From assembly GCA_016720825.1 (NCBI GenBank), contig JADKJV010000006.1, positions 1-64,000 on the forward strand: DNA of 64,000 bases. Reading direction: 5' to 3'. Position 1 is the stretch's first letter. Each line of letters opens with the position of its first letter. The notes under the pieces were generated by a model that saw nothing but the letters and a program-made list of their open reading frames with translations, was not told the DNA's origin and did not search any database. Origin of the DNA: Chitinophagaceae bacterium. Lineage in GTDB: Bacteria; Bacteroidota; Bacteroidia; Chitinophagales; Chitinophagaceae. The translations under genes and the position numbers were made by a program. Below are positions 18,509-28,192 of this stretch, piece by piece.

Positions 18509-18858
18509 TTTGAATCCTGGTTTAGTTCAAGCAAGGTGGAGTTGTCGGTGTTCAGGCTGAACTCAGAAGCAAGAGATTGCATGGATTCGGTTTCAAGTAA
18601 AGTGCTCGCCACAGTATTTCCTGAATCGGTATCCTTTGTCTGGTTGCTTTGGAAGATAACAAAAGCGTTAATCAGGATGATTAACACCAGTGCTGCCAGT
18701 GCAAAAGCAGGCCTGAGTATCCAGGAAGGACGTGCTGTTGTTTCTTTTTCCATACGGGCTTTCAGGCGGGTATAGAAGAAAGAAGGCACTTCAGCCCTTT
18801 TGGCATTGTCCAGGCTGGACAGGATTTCTTCAATATGACTGTTTTTAGGCGTTTCCAT
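18505..18858 (-). CDS. Small single-pass membrane protein, probable anti-sigma factor
   Basis: This 117-residue protein has a charged N-terminal cytoplasmic helix (1-47), one transmembrane helix (ILRPAFALAALVLIILINAF, about 46-66) and a short periplasmic tail. No zinc-binding HxxxCxxC is present. Position between an ECF sigma gene (53 bp upstream) and a Spy-like gene (4-bp overlap) is that of an anti-sigma factor, and the topology fits. The function is inferred from context only. Confidence 0.6.
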   Translation of the reverse strand: METPKNSHIEEILSSLDNAKRAEVPSFFYTRLKARMEKETTARPSWILRPAFALAALVLIILINAFVIFQSNQTKDTDSGNTVASTLLETESMQSLASEFSLNTDNSTLLELNQDSK

Positions 18859-18911
18859 TTACTATCATTTTTGACGGGAACAGGCGTCAATTCCTGCGAC
18901 CCGGTAACTAA

Positions 18912-19475
18912 TCAGTTGTTATCTTTTTCGAGGAATTTCCTCAGGTTTTGTTTGGCTCTGTGCATCAGGGATTCAACGGCCCCGATGGTGGTTCCCATAA
19001 TATCGCTTACTTCCTGATAACTAAGGTCTTCCAGCTTATGCAGGGTAAAAGCGGTTTTCTGGTTATCCGGAAGCTGTCTGATAGCCCGGAACAATTTAGC
19101 AGCATTTTCCTTTTGATCCAAGGCCACCCCGGGATGATTAAAATCAGGTATTTCATAGGCTGCCTCGTCGGTTCCGCCGGTCAGCCGCTGTAAAATCCCA
19201 AACCTTTTCTTGGATTTGCGGCTCCGGAGCAGGTCCAGCGAGCGGGTGGTAGTGATCCGGTATATCCAGGTAGACAGTTTGGACTCCCCTTTAAAAGAAT
19301 GGATCGAACGGAAAACCTGGATGAATACTTCCTGCGCCACATCTTCTGCATCTGATGTATCCTGAACGATACCCATGGCTGTATTGTAAACGCGGTCCTG
19401 GTAGTTCTCCACCAAAAACTTGAAGGAAGATTCGTCTCCGTCTTTGAGACCTTGTATCAGATCAGTTTCGTTCAA
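18912..19475 (-). CDS. ECF-type RNA polymerase sigma factor
   Basis: This 187-residue sigma-70 factor has region 2 (YQDRVYNTAMGIVQDTSDAE, then DVAQEVFIQVFRSI) and region 4 (LPDNQKTAFTLHKLEDLSYQEVSDIM with the helix-turn-helix IGAVESLMHRAKQ). It lacks regions 1 and 3, as ECF factors do. It begins the three-gene operon and probably responds to an envelope signal through the two downstream membrane-anchored proteins. Confidence 0.93.
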   Translation of the reverse strand: MNETDLIQGLKDGDESSFKFLVENYQDRVYNTAMGIVQDTSDAEDVAQEVFIQVFRSIHSFKGESKLSTWIYRITTTRSLDLLRSRKSKKRFGILQRLTGGTDEAAYEIPDFNHPGVALDQKENAAKLFRAIRQLPDNQKTAFTLHKLEDLSYQEVSDIMGTTIGAVESLMHRAKQNLRKFLEKDNN

Positions 19476-19548
19476 ATTGAATGATTAACCTGTGGGTTTG
19501 GGAGGGCTAACTTACGAAAACAAAAGTTAATAGGGTTAAAAATACAAA

Positions 19549-19631
19549 ACCACAAAGAGCACAAAGATTAAACAAAGCACACAAAGTAATTTCCTTTGTG
19601 GCCTTTGTTTAACCTTCGTGATCTTTGTGGT
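19549..19631. repeat. ACCACAAAG foldback element, copy 3 (compact)
   Basis: An 83-bp near-perfect hairpin: 38-base arms beginning ACCACAAAGA and with only about five mismatches, around a 7-base loop (TAATTTC). This is the clearest copy of the family. It lies between the stop of the CHU_C gene and the start of the sigma factor gene, and may serve as a transcription terminator for the former. Confidence 0.8.
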
Positions 19632-19638
19632 AAAAAAA

Positions 19639-20703
19639 TTATCTTATTAAAGCAACAGTTCCTTTTTTGCTTATCACCCTCCCCGTAAAATCAACGCCTT
19701 CCGCTTCCCACACAAACACATCTCCATTTTGTTTGATGCCCCGCAGGTTGCCATCCCATCCTTTGGCAGCATTGCTGGTACTGAATACCAGGTCGCCCCA
19801 GCGGTTGAAGATGCGGAAGAAACGGAGTTCGCGGATGCCGGCGGGAATCACAACTGCAAAATCATTCCGGCCATCGCCGTTGGGAGTGAAGGCAGTGGGT
19901 ACATACAAGTCTGCTTTGGCGAAAACCTGTACACGGATATCATCCCGGCCAATACATCCTTCTGCAGAACGGCCGGTAACGATATAAGTTGTTTCCTGGG
20001 TTAAGCGTGCCACAGGTCCCTGTATATTGGGGTTATTAAGTCCGAATGAAGGTGACCAGCTCCAGGATACAATACCGGTGCGACTGAGCTCCGTAGCATT
20101 CAGCTGCAATGGCTGGTTGAGTGTGATGATGGTATCATTGCCTGCAAACACTTTTACAGGCGGTAATACAGTCAGCACCACAGAATCTGTTTTAATGGAT
20201 TTACATCCAAAGGCATTTGTAACATCCAACGCATAAATATAAGTACCTGCCAGCGGAGGCGCTGCAACAGGACTGGCAATACCCGAGTTTGACAAATACG
20301 TCGCGGGTGACCAGTGATAGATTGTTCCTCCCGATCCATTCAGTGTGGCCGTTGTGCCATAACAAATGGTGAAATCCCTGCCTGCATCGGCAACGGGCGG
20401 ACCACTTACATACACCAGGCCTGACCTGGGATCTCCGTCGCAGCCATTGTTGGCATGCTCCGTAACCGTGAGCTGGAATACACCGGGCGTGTTCCAGGTA
20501 ATGGTGATTTCATTGGTAATTGTTGATTGCGTAATTCCATTTATCGTCCATGTATACGTAGAAGGCACTCCGGGATTATTCACGTGGTACTTTCTCGTAG
20601 TTCCGATACATACCGAGTCAGGCATTGCCACTTGGGCCTTCGCTTGGGCGAGGCTGGTAGTTAGCAAAACTGTAAGGATGATATGTTGGAGCTTTTTAAA
20701 CAT
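19639..20703 (-). CDS. Secreted protein with T9SS type B (CHU_C, gliding-associated) sorting domain
   Basis: The 354-residue protein has a signal peptide (1-24), two to three PKD/Ig-like domains (YTWTINGITQS..., ITWNTPGVFQLTVTE, then a WSPATYLS repeat) and a C-terminal CHU_C domain from about residue 268: VPTAFTPNGDGRNDF, FRIFNRWGDLVF, KGWDG. That domain targets proteins to the type IX secretion system for surface delivery. It is the only one of three adjacent secreted repeat genes that keeps such a signal. Confidence 0.88.
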   Translation of the reverse strand: MFKKLQHIILTVLLTTSLAQAKAQVAMPDSVCIGTTRKYHVNNPGVPSTYTWTINGITQSTITNEITITWNTPGVFQLTVTEHANNGCDGDPRSGLVYVSGPPVADAGRDFTICYGTTATLNGSGGTIYHWSPATYLSNSGIASPVAAPPLAGTYIYALDVTNAFGCKSIKTDSVVLTVLPPVKVFAGNDTIITLNQPLQLNATELSRTGIVSWSWSPSFGLNNPNIQGPVARLTQETTYIVTGRSAEGCIGRDDIRVQVFAKADLYVPTAFTPNGDGRNDFAVVIPAGIRELRFFRIFNRWGDLVFSTSNAAKGWDGNLRGIKQNGDVFVWEAEGVDFTGRVISKKGTVALIR

Positions 20704-20710
20704 GAACTTT

Positions 20711-21008
20711 TTTTTGTGAATGGCTTTTGGCTATTGGCTTTTGGCTATTAGCCACTCGCTTTTACCCTACGGAATTTTTGGTTTTAATGATGGTTTTGGT
20801 TTTGCTGATTTAAGTTTTGAATTTTAACTTTTGAATTTCAAGTTTGGGTCTTCAACTTTCGGACTTTTTGACCCCTCCATCGTTTCGCTTCGGCATGCAA
20901 GGTTTTGGGTTTTAGCTAATGGCCAATAGCTAATGGCTAATAGCCTTTGGTTTTTAACTTTTAATCCCTGTCATGCTCGCCTGCTTCTGAGTAGAAGCAG
21001 GCGGCATG
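20711..21008. repeat. Word-like inverted repeats and hairpin in 338-bp gap
   Basis: The gap has arrays of GGCTTTTGGCTATT words (20713-20752), TTTTGAATTTTAA words (20810-20850) and the inverse AATGGCCAATAGCTAATGGC (20918-20945). An 11-bp perfect stem CGCCTGCTTCT/AGAAGCAGGCG (20978-21003), extended by CATGC/GCATG, follows. No open reading frame of note is seen. Confidence 0.6.
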
Positions 21009-21041
21009 GGCAGCGGGTTGTTTATCTCGCAGACACAATAA

Positions 21042-22139
21042 TTAGTTGTGTGAGATCGGTGATGTGGCCGGTTTCGGAGTTACTGTTACCGTCTTCACAA
21101 CGTTGGCAGAACATCCGCTCGCGGTTATTGTTTCAGTCACACTCACTGATCCGGCACCAGGTGTTGTCCAGGTTACGGTGATCGAGTTCGTACCCTGACC
21201 AGCACTGATTGTACCACCAGTTACAGTCCATGTGTACGTATGACCGGCAACGGCTGGCGTACTGTATGTGGCTGTTTGTCCGTTCACGCTTTCGCAGACA
21301 GGATCAGGTCCGGTGATAGCCGGTGTTGGCAGCGGGTTCACAGTAACGACTACAGGTTTGATATCGAAACATCCTGAAGCATTTGTACCCTTGATATAAT
21401 AAGTACCGGCAGTAGCAGTTGTTGGTGTTGCATACGGAACAGTAGCAGCAGCATCCGTCCAGTATGTATATACTAAACCAGGTGCAGAACCAGCCGTTAC
21501 AGCAGCAGCAGTCAGATCAGCAGTACCCGGTGCGCAAACAGCAGCAGGATCAGTAATCACCAGTGCAGGGATCGGGTTGATCGTTACAACCACTGGTTGG
21601 ATATCTGTACAACTTGAAGCATTTGTACCCTTGATATAATATGTACCTGCAGTAGCAGCTGTTGGTGTTGCATAAGGAATCGTTCCTGCAGCATCTGTCC
21701 AGTATGTGAATACCAGTCCCGCTGTTGAACCAGCAGTTACTGAAGCAGCCGTCAGATCCATAGTACCCGGTGCGCAAACAGCAGCAGGATTCGTGATCAC
21801 AACAGTTGGTGTCGGGTTAACCGTTACCACAACAGGCTGTATCGTTGAACATCCGCCGGCTAATGTGCCCTGGATATAGTATGTACCTGCAGTGGCAGCC
21901 GTTGGTGTTGCATACGCAATGGTAGCAGCTGCATCGGTCCAGTAAGTAAACGTCAGTCCGGGTGTTGAACCAGCCGTAACAGCAGCCGCTGTCAGGTCAA
22001 CCGTGGCAGGGTTACAAACCGCAGCAGGGTTGGTAATGGTCAGCGTCGGAGCAGCATTGATAGTCAGTGTACCCGCTTGCAGAAGCAGAAGCACAGGTAG
22101 TAACAGTATTTGTAATAACAACACTGTATGTACCGGCAA
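21042..22139 (-). CDS. Secreted Ig/PKD repeat protein, 3' part of frameshifted gene
   Basis: This frame holds the C-terminal 340 residues of a protein whose start lies in the frame ending at 22012. It carries three near-identical units of about 78 residues (PAAVCAPGT...DLTAA...TYWTDAA...ATAGTYYIKGTNAS.C.DI.PVVVT.NP), repeated also at DNA level, then a PKD-like domain (TYTWTVTGGTISAGQG). It ends PKPATSPISHN with no T9SS domain. The frames join near 22075-22095, by a CTTCTG repeat; one base too many, or two too few, explains the shift. The first 28 or so residues of the open frame are not native. Confidence 0.7.
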   Translation of the reverse strand: MPVHTVLLLQILLLPVLLLLQAGTLTINAAPTLTITNPAAVCNPATVDLTAAAVTAGSTPGLTFTYWTDAAATIAYATPTAATAGTYYIQGTLAGGCSTIQPVVVTVNPTPTVVITNPAAVCAPGTMDLTAASVTAGSTAGLVFTYWTDAAGTIPYATPTAATAGTYYIKGTNASSCTDIQPVVVTINPIPALVITDPAAVCAPGTADLTAAAVTAGSAPGLVYTYWTDAAATVPYATPTTATAGTYYIKGTNASGCFDIKPVVVTVNPLPTPAITGPDPVCESVNGQTATYSTPAVAGHTYTWTVTGGTISAGQGTNSITVTWTTPGAGSVSVTETITASGCSANVVKTVTVTPKPATSPISHN

Positions 22140-22677
22140 CGGTTGCAGGGAAGCTGGCTACGTTACCGGGGTTCGTGGCAGTAGCAGGAACTGTCCATAC
22201 ATAGTTATACGTTCCGGCTGTTCCGGGTGTAGCTGTGATCGTGGCGGATGCACCGGCACAAACAGCAGCTGAGTTCACCGTAACAGTTGGTACAGGATTA
22301 ATGGTAACAACAATGGTAACAGGATCACCTGCGCAACCAGCTGCATTGGTTTCTACCACTTGTAAAGTGGCAGTACCGGGACTGGTCCAGGTGACTGTAA
22401 TCAGGTTTGGGGTTGCACCGGGTGTGATGGTACCGTTACCACCTGCTAAAGGCGTAACCGTCCATGCATACGTTGATCCCACGGTGGGAGCAACACCATA
22501 AGGTTCTGTCGCATTCAGACAAACCTGGTGGTTTCCGGTGTTCGGATATGGGTTCTGTGCCAGCAGTGGTGATTGTATCATCACCAGCAGCAGCAAAGCA
22601 GCCCATTGAATCAGTCGGTTTTTACATTTCATGATCTTTCTCATTTTAATTGTATGTGGTAGATATTGTTTCATCAT
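22012..22677 (-). CDS. Secreted Ig/PKD repeat protein, 5' part of frameshifted gene
   Basis: This frame supplies the start and signal peptide (LIQWAALLLLVMIQSPLLAQ) and about 150 residues with two PKD-like units (TYAWTVTPLAGGNGTITPG, YNYVWTVPATATNPGN). After VITNTVTTCASASA the frame runs into unrelated residues and stops; the homologous sequence continues in the frame of 21042-22139. Several Met codons near the start (22677, 22644, 22632) are possible; the last gives the most compact signal peptide. The joined product would be about 530-545 residues, secreted. Confidence 0.7.
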   Translation of the reverse strand: MMKQYLPHTIKMRKIMKCKNRLIQWAALLLLVMIQSPLLAQNPYPNTGNHQVCLNATEPYGVAPTVGSTYAWTVTPLAGGNGTITPGATPNLITVTWTSPGTATLQVVETNAAGCAGDPVTIVVTINPVPTVTVNSAAVCAGASATITATPGTAGTYNYVWTVPATATNPGNVASFPATVAGTYSVVITNTVTTCASASASGYTDYQCCSDADHYQPCCGL

Positions 22678-22717
22678 TTAATTGTTTCATTGTTAAATTG
22701 CTCAATTGCTTCATTAT

Positions 22718-25700
22718 TTAATTGTGTGAAATAATAATGGGCCCCGGTTTCGGATTCACCGTAATCGTCATAGTTGCTGTTGCCGCACACAATCCCGCTG
22801 TTGGCGTGAATGTGTACAAGGTGGTCGTGGTATTATTCAATGCCGGCGACCAGGTTCCTGTAACACCATTCGTGGAAGTGGTTGGCAATGCAGCCAGCAC
22901 TGCACCCGAACAAACGGGTGCTACTTGCACAAACAGCGGTACAGTCAGCGTACCTGTTGATGTAATAGTAACCGGTGTCTGGGTTGTACAGCCCCTGGCA
23001 TCTTTTACTGTAACGGTATATGATCCGGCAGGGAGCCCGGTAAAAACATTGCTGGCCTGGAATGTCACGGCATTGAGACTGTACGTGAGTGCCCCTGTTC
23101 CGCCGGTGGCAGTTGCGGTAATCGTTCCATCACTGAGTCCGCCGCAGGATGCCGGTGATGCACTCAGGGTGAGTGCAGGGGCCGGCAGGTTTAATACGGT
23201 AACAGGAATTGATTTAATACACCCATTCACATCTTTTACAAATAATGTATAAGGACCCGCAGCCACGGCACTGAATAAAGTACCGGCCTGGTAAGTAACC
23301 CCGTTGATTGAATATTGCAAAGGAGCCACACCACCTGATGCGGATGCAGTAATGGAACCATTGCTGAGTCCGCATGCAGCATCAACAATGACTGCTGTTA
23401 ATACCTGCGGACCTGCTGTATTGGCTACAACAACGAGTTTGGTAGCAATACATCCGTTGGCGTCTTTGACTGTAACCACATAATTACCCGGAAGCAATCC
23501 GGTGAAAATATTACTGGCCTGGAAAGTGATCCCATCCACACTGTATTGCAGCGCGCCGGTACCACCACTGGCTGTTACCGTAATACTGCCTGTAGGTGTA
23601 TCACATTTTGCGGCAACGGTTGCTGTTGCTGAAATAACCGGCGCGGTGCCATTGGGTACCGATACACCGGTTGTGGTAATACAACCTCTCGCATCTTTAA
23701 TATAAATAGTATAAAAACCGGCGGCGAGATTGCTGAATGTAGTTCCGCTCTGGTACAGCAAACCATCGAGACTGAAAGTATATGGAGCCGTACCCAGTGT
23801 GCCGGTCACGAAAATCGTTCCGTCATTGATACCACAGCTGGCCGCGATCGTAAATGCCGTGGCTTTGGGAAGTGCGGTATTCGTAATTACAACGGATGTA
23901 GTGCCAAAACAATTATTGGCATCCGTTACATATAAAGTATAGGAACCGGGTGCAAGACCTGAAAAAACATTGCTTGCCTGGAAAGTAGTTCCGTTAATAC
24001 TGTACTGGAAAGGAGCCACCCCACCGGAAACAGAAGCCGTGATGCTGCCGTTGTTGGTATTGCACGCGGCAGATTGCAGTGCCGCAGTTACTACTGGCAC
24101 CGCAGGATTGGAGAGCAATACATTCGCACCGGTAGTACATCCGGTGGCATCTTTTACATTCACTGCATAAATACCGGCGCCGAGGTTATTGAACACACCA
24201 CTGGCGAAATACGCACCGCCGTTAATATTATAGGTATAAGGAGGAACGCCGCCGCTTCCCACTGCGGTAATACTGCCATTCAGCGCCGTACAGGTCGGGT
24301 TAGTAGTGGTTGTGGAAATAGATGGTCCGCCTGTTGAAGGAACAGATACAAAAATGGTAGTTAAACAGGCACCGGGAATATCCGGGGGACCCGCAATAAA
24401 ATCTGCATCATCAGCAATGATGATATTGTAGGTACCGGGTGCGAGGCCTGCGAATGTAGTGGTGGTATTGAAAGTTATCCAGGTGGCGCCATTATCTATA
24501 CTGGCATGATACGGGGTGTTAACACCAACACCGGTTAATACAATCGTGCCGGTGGAACTGCCGCAGGCAGATGCCGTTACTGCAGCCGTTGCAGTTGCGG
24601 GCGTACCGCTGCCAATGGTTACCAGCCTGGTTACATTACAACCTTCTTCGTTTTGTGCAGTAATTGTATGCACACCGGGAGGCACGTTGGTAAACTGGTT
24701 GGCAGTGGTAAATGGCCCGCCATCCAGACTGAAAATATAAGTAGCCCCACCGCCGCTGGGAACCCCTTTCAGGTTTTTAATCCTGCCAGTAGCTCCGGTA
24801 CAAGCCAGGGCATCTTTAACATTAAACGTAACATTCGTGGGAGGTGTGCCAACCCCTGAGTTGGTAATCGTGACTGTAGCTGACAGCGTACAGTTGCTGG
24901 CATCCTTTACAGTTACTGTGTGCACACCGGCGGCCACATTGATAAATATGTTTACAGGCTGGTATGCACCGCCATCAATATTATAAGTCAGCGGAGCCAC
25001 ACCCCCGGAAGCAATCACCCGGATCACCCCACTGGCACTGCCACAGGTTCCCTGGAGTAAAGCCGTTGCGGTCATCACCAACCCAGAAGCTGATGTTACA
25101 GTTACAGTAGCAGTAACAATACAATTATTCGCATCTTTTACATACACTGTATAAACACCCGGTGCATTACCATTGAATACATTGCTGGCCTGGTAAGTAA
25201 CTCCGTTGATACTGTATTGCAGCGGCGCCACACCACCGGTTGCCGTGGCTGTAATAGTACCGCTGTTTGCACTGCAGGAAGAAGCAAGGGCGCTGGCTGA
25301 TAAAGTAAGTCCGGATACATTGGTAATTGTGGCCACAACCGTTTTAATACAACCATTGGCATCTTTCACATACACGGTATAACTGCCTGTTGCCAATCCG
25401 CTGAATACATTGGATGCACCATATACCACACCATCAAGACTGTATTGGAAAGGAGGTGCTGCCCCGGAACCTGTTGCAGTAATCACACCCGTGTTACCGG
25501 CACATGCCGTAGGTGTTATTGTAACAGACAATGAAGGGCCAGCCGGGAAACCCACTGTAATGGGGAAAGTACCGATACAACCACCTGCATCACGCACATA
25601 AGCCACATAGTTACCGCCACCCAAACCGGTGAACAGGTTACTGGCCTGGAAAGTGATGCCATTAATACTGTATGTATAAGCCGGCGTACCACCGCTGGCA

Positions 25701-28192
25701 CTGATTGTGATTGAACCGCTGTTCACGTTACAGGCTGAAACGGTTGACACAGCCGTAACCGTGGGACCGGTTGTTCCTGCAACAGTAACTGATACTGTGT
25801 TGGTGCAACCGGAATTATCTTTTACGGTAACTGTATATACTCCGGGCGCTAATCCGGCAAAAACATTCCCGATCTGGAAAGTAACCCCGTTGATGCTGTA
25901 TTGATAAGGTGTTTGTCCGCCTGCACCGGTAGCTGTTATAATACCATTCTGGTTGGCACAAGTAGCACTGGTACCAACCGCGGTAACAGTCGGTGCGGGT
26001 GAATTGGCAACCGTTACAGACACCGTAGCCGTACAGCCATTGGCATCTTTCACTGTTACAGTATATGAACCGGGAGAAACATTGTTGAAAATATTACCCG
26101 CCTGGAATACATTGCCATTAATGCTGTACGTAAGCGGCGCGGTACCACCTGTACCGAAAGCGGTGATGGTACCGTTATTGAGACCGCATGTGGCGGAAGC
26201 CGGGATGGCTGTCAGCTGCGGACTGGTGGAACTCGTTATCGTAACAATGACTGCATTGGTACAACCACTGGCATCTTTCACGGTAACAGTATACGTACCG
26301 CCTACAAGACCTGTGAAGAAATTACCACTCTGGTAACTTCCGCCGTTGATATTATATTGATAGGGTGTCGTGCCACCTGTTGCATTCACAGTCACAGAAC
26401 CATTATTGATTCCGCAATTCGCATTGGTGGAAGTATACGTTATAGCCGGGCCATTGGTATTTGATATCACCACAATCGTTGTGGTCTTGCAACCGTTGGC
26501 ATCTTTTACCGTAATCGTGTACACACCCGCAGCCAGTCCGCTAAAAGTGCCGCTGGCCTGGAAAGTAATGCCATCAATACTATAAGTAAAAGGAGATGCT
26601 GAACCGCCACCGGTTGCTGTGATACTGCCGGTGCTGTTACCACAGGTTGCATTTACTGAAGTGGTGCTGATCGCAGGGCCAGGCATTACAAAACTGACTG
26701 TAGCCTGTGTACCGCTGCAAAGCAAATTGATGGTAGCAGTAACAGTATATGTAACCGTCGGCAACAATCCGTTAAAAACGCCTGTTGTGTTACTGGCGAG
26801 TTGTGTGGTGCCGTTGTATAATACATAGTTTACAGTAGAACCTGCGGGTGGCGCCGGGGTTACAGTAACAGTTGCTGAACCTGTCAGGCAATTCGGTGTT
26901 ACCAGCAAGGTGTATTGCGTAGCGGGACAATAAGCAGAAATATCAAATGAACCCACAAAGCCATCACCACTCGCATAAATTAATTTCCTGGATTCATCAT
27001 AGGCCAGGTCGTACACCGCACGGCCATTAAATCCGGGGATTGAAATATCTGCTGCTGCCGCATCATCAAAAACAGATCCGTTGAATTTATATACTTTGAT
27101 CACGCCATTGCCGTCGCCTACAAATACATTGTCACAGGCATCGGCTACAATACCGCCCTGCATCAGGGTAACGTTGGCTGTAACCAGGGGTGTTCCAACA
27201 CCTGCTCCGGTAGCTTTATTAAAAGCTTTCAGGTTTTTGCCATCCCAGTAAAAAAGATAATTGGCATTGATGGCAAAAATGTTGGCTGAGTTATCAATTT
27301 GTCCGCCTGCGAGATAAGGACGGTTGGCAATTTCCTGTACCGTTACAAAACCGGAAGGCACATTCCATGCAACAGAAGCACCGCTGTAGGGTGCTGTGTT
27401 TTTATAAATTTTATTGGTGAGGGAAGGATTACCAAACAATGATCCGTAAATCGTGTACATATCATTGTTCGAAGGATCAATGATGAAATCCACAATATCC
27501 TGCGCCCATCCGGCACCACCGGTATAAGCAATGCCGGTTACATTGAGTGAACCAATCGCAGCAGCCGGCGGTGTAAACACACCAAAATTGATATTGGAGT
27601 TGGTACCACCACCTGCAACCAGTATTTCCGGGGAACCATTATTACAGCTCCATAACATTTTCCAGGCTTCGCGGAAATTCGGATTTGCATTTGTGATATA
27701 GTTATCATACAAACCGGTTGTACTTACGCGGATCACCTGGAAGCCGGTGGTTGGATTAAATCCCTGGCCCAGGTAAATATTCCCGGTAGGTTTCTCCACC
27801 ATCCAGCCACCCCAGTATGTTCCAAACGTCCAGGAAGGCAGCGTCAGTGAACCACTGAACGTCCACAATAAATTTCCTGCTGCATCAAACTTGGCCAGTT
27901 GGTGGAAGGTGCCCGTTCCGCCACCGGTTACATACACGTTCCCATTGTAATCAAAATCCACATCCTTGGCTTTGCCTGCATTTAATCCGGTGAGGTTACC
28001 GGTTGCCGTTACAAAAGGATCAATCACCAGCGTACGGGCTGCATCATATCCGTTGGGTAATGAAAAACGGATTGCTTTATCCTGAATGGAATATTTTGTT
28101 TCCACTTCACCGGCTGCTTTGCTCAGCGGGTTTTCGCCATAATAAGTGACAGGAATTGTTTCAGAAATCCCGCCGATATCCGACTGGATCAC
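22718..28192 (-). CDS. Giant SprB-repeat adhesin-like protein, main part (frameshifted from its 5' end)
   Basis: The 1824-residue frame starts with the end of a FIENxGQ-type N-terminal domain (DUF7948-like), then a WD/NHL-like propeller region (about 60-420; VDFDYNGNVYVTGGG), one divergent unit, and 16 tandem SprB repeats of about 75 residues. Each repeat has the pattern C...G.I.....GG..P..YSI.G..FQ....F..L..G.YTV.VKDANGC, with two Cys that probably form a disulfide. A final Ig-like unit ends PKPGPIIISHN. SprB-type repeats occur in surface adhesins moved by the gliding machinery. No CHU_C or T9SS type A domain is visible. The real start lies upstream in the frame of 28189-28902. Confidence 0.85.
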   Translation of the reverse strand: MIQSDIGGISETIPVTYYGENPLSKAAGEVETKYSIQDKAIRFSLPNGYDAARTLVIDPFVTATGNLTGLNAGKAKDVDFDYNGNVYVTGGGTGTFHQLAKFDAAGNLLWTFSGSLTLPSWTFGTYWGGWMVEKPTGNIYLGQGFNPTTGFQVIRVSTTGLYDNYITNANPNFREAWKMLWSCNNGSPEILVAGGGTNSNINFGVFTPPAAAIGSLNVTGIAYTGGAGWAQDIVDFIIDPSNNDMYTIYGSLFGNPSLTNKIYKNTAPYSGASVAWNVPSGFVTVQEIANRPYLAGGQIDNSANIFAINANYLFYWDGKNLKAFNKATGAGVGTPLVTANVTLMQGGIVADACDNVFVGDGNGVIKVYKFNGSVFDDAAAADISIPGFNGRAVYDLAYDESRKLIYASGDGFVGSFDISAYCPATQYTLLVTPNCLTGSATVTVTPAPPAGSTVNYVLYNGTTQLASNTTGVFNGLLPTVTYTVTATINLLCSGTQATVSFVMPGPAISTTSVNATCGNSTGSITATGGGSASPFTYSIDGITFQASGTFSGLAAGVYTITVKDANGCKTTTIVVISNTNGPAITYTSTNANCGINNGSVTVNATGGTTPYQYNINGGSYQSGNFFTGLVGGTYTVTVKDASGCTNAVIVTITSSTSPQLTAIPASATCGLNNGTITAFGTGGTAPLTYSINGNVFQAGNIFNNVSPGSYTVTVKDANGCTATVSVTVANSPAPTVTAVGTSATCANQNGIITATGAGGQTPYQYSINGVTFQIGNVFAGLAPGVYTVTVKDNSGCTNTVSVTVAGTTGPTVTAVSTVSACNVNSGSITISASGGTPAYTYSINGITFQASNLFTGLGGGNYVAYVRDAGGCIGTFPITVGFPAGPSLSVTITPTACAGNTGVITATGSGAAPPFQYSLDGVVYGASNVFSGLATGSYTVYVKDANGCIKTVVATITNVSGLTLSASALASSCSANSGTITATATGGVAPLQYSINGVTYQASNVFNGNAPGVYTVYVKDANNCIVTATVTVTSASGLVMTATALLQGTCGSASGVIRVIASGGVAPLTYNIDGGAYQPVNIFINVAAGVHTVTVKDASNCTLSATVTITNSGVGTPPTNVTFNVKDALACTGATGRIKNLKGVPSGGGATYIFSLDGGPFTTANQFTNVPPGVHTITAQNEEGCNVTRLVTIGSGTPATATAAVTASACGSSTGTIVLTGVGVNTPYHASIDNGATWITFNTTTTFAGLAPGTYNIIIADDADFIAGPPDIPGACLTTIFVSVPSTGGPSISTTTTNPTCTALNGSITAVGSGGVPPYTYNINGGAYFASGVFNNLGAGIYAVNVKDATGCTTGANVLLSNPAVPVVTAALQSAACNTNNGSITASVSGGVAPFQYSINGTTFQASNVFSGLAPGSYTLYVTDANNCFGTTSVVITNTALPKATAFTIAASCGINDGTIFVTGTLGTAPYTFSLDGLLYQSGTTFSNLAAGFYTIYIKDARGCITTTGVSVPNGTAPVISATATVAAKCDTPTGSITVTASGGTGALQYSVDGITFQASNIFTGLLPGNYVVTVKDANGCIATKLVVVANTAGPQVLTAVIVDAACGLSNGSITASASGGVAPLQYSINGVTYQAGTLFSAVAAGPYTLFVKDVNGCIKSIPVTVLNLPAPALTLSASPASCGGLSDGTITATATGGTGALTYSLNAVTFQASNVFTGLPAGSYTVTVKDARGCTTQTPVTITSTGTLTVPLFVQVAPVCSGAVLAALPTTSTNGVTGTWSPALNNTTTTLYTFTPTAGLCAATATMTITVNPKPGPIIISHN

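Noticed and set aside
22900..26900. Regularly spaced similar DNA segments resembling a repeat array such as CRISPR
   Set aside because: They are about 225-bp coding repeats of the SprB domain in frame, with degenerate sequence; no short identical repeats and no cas genes.
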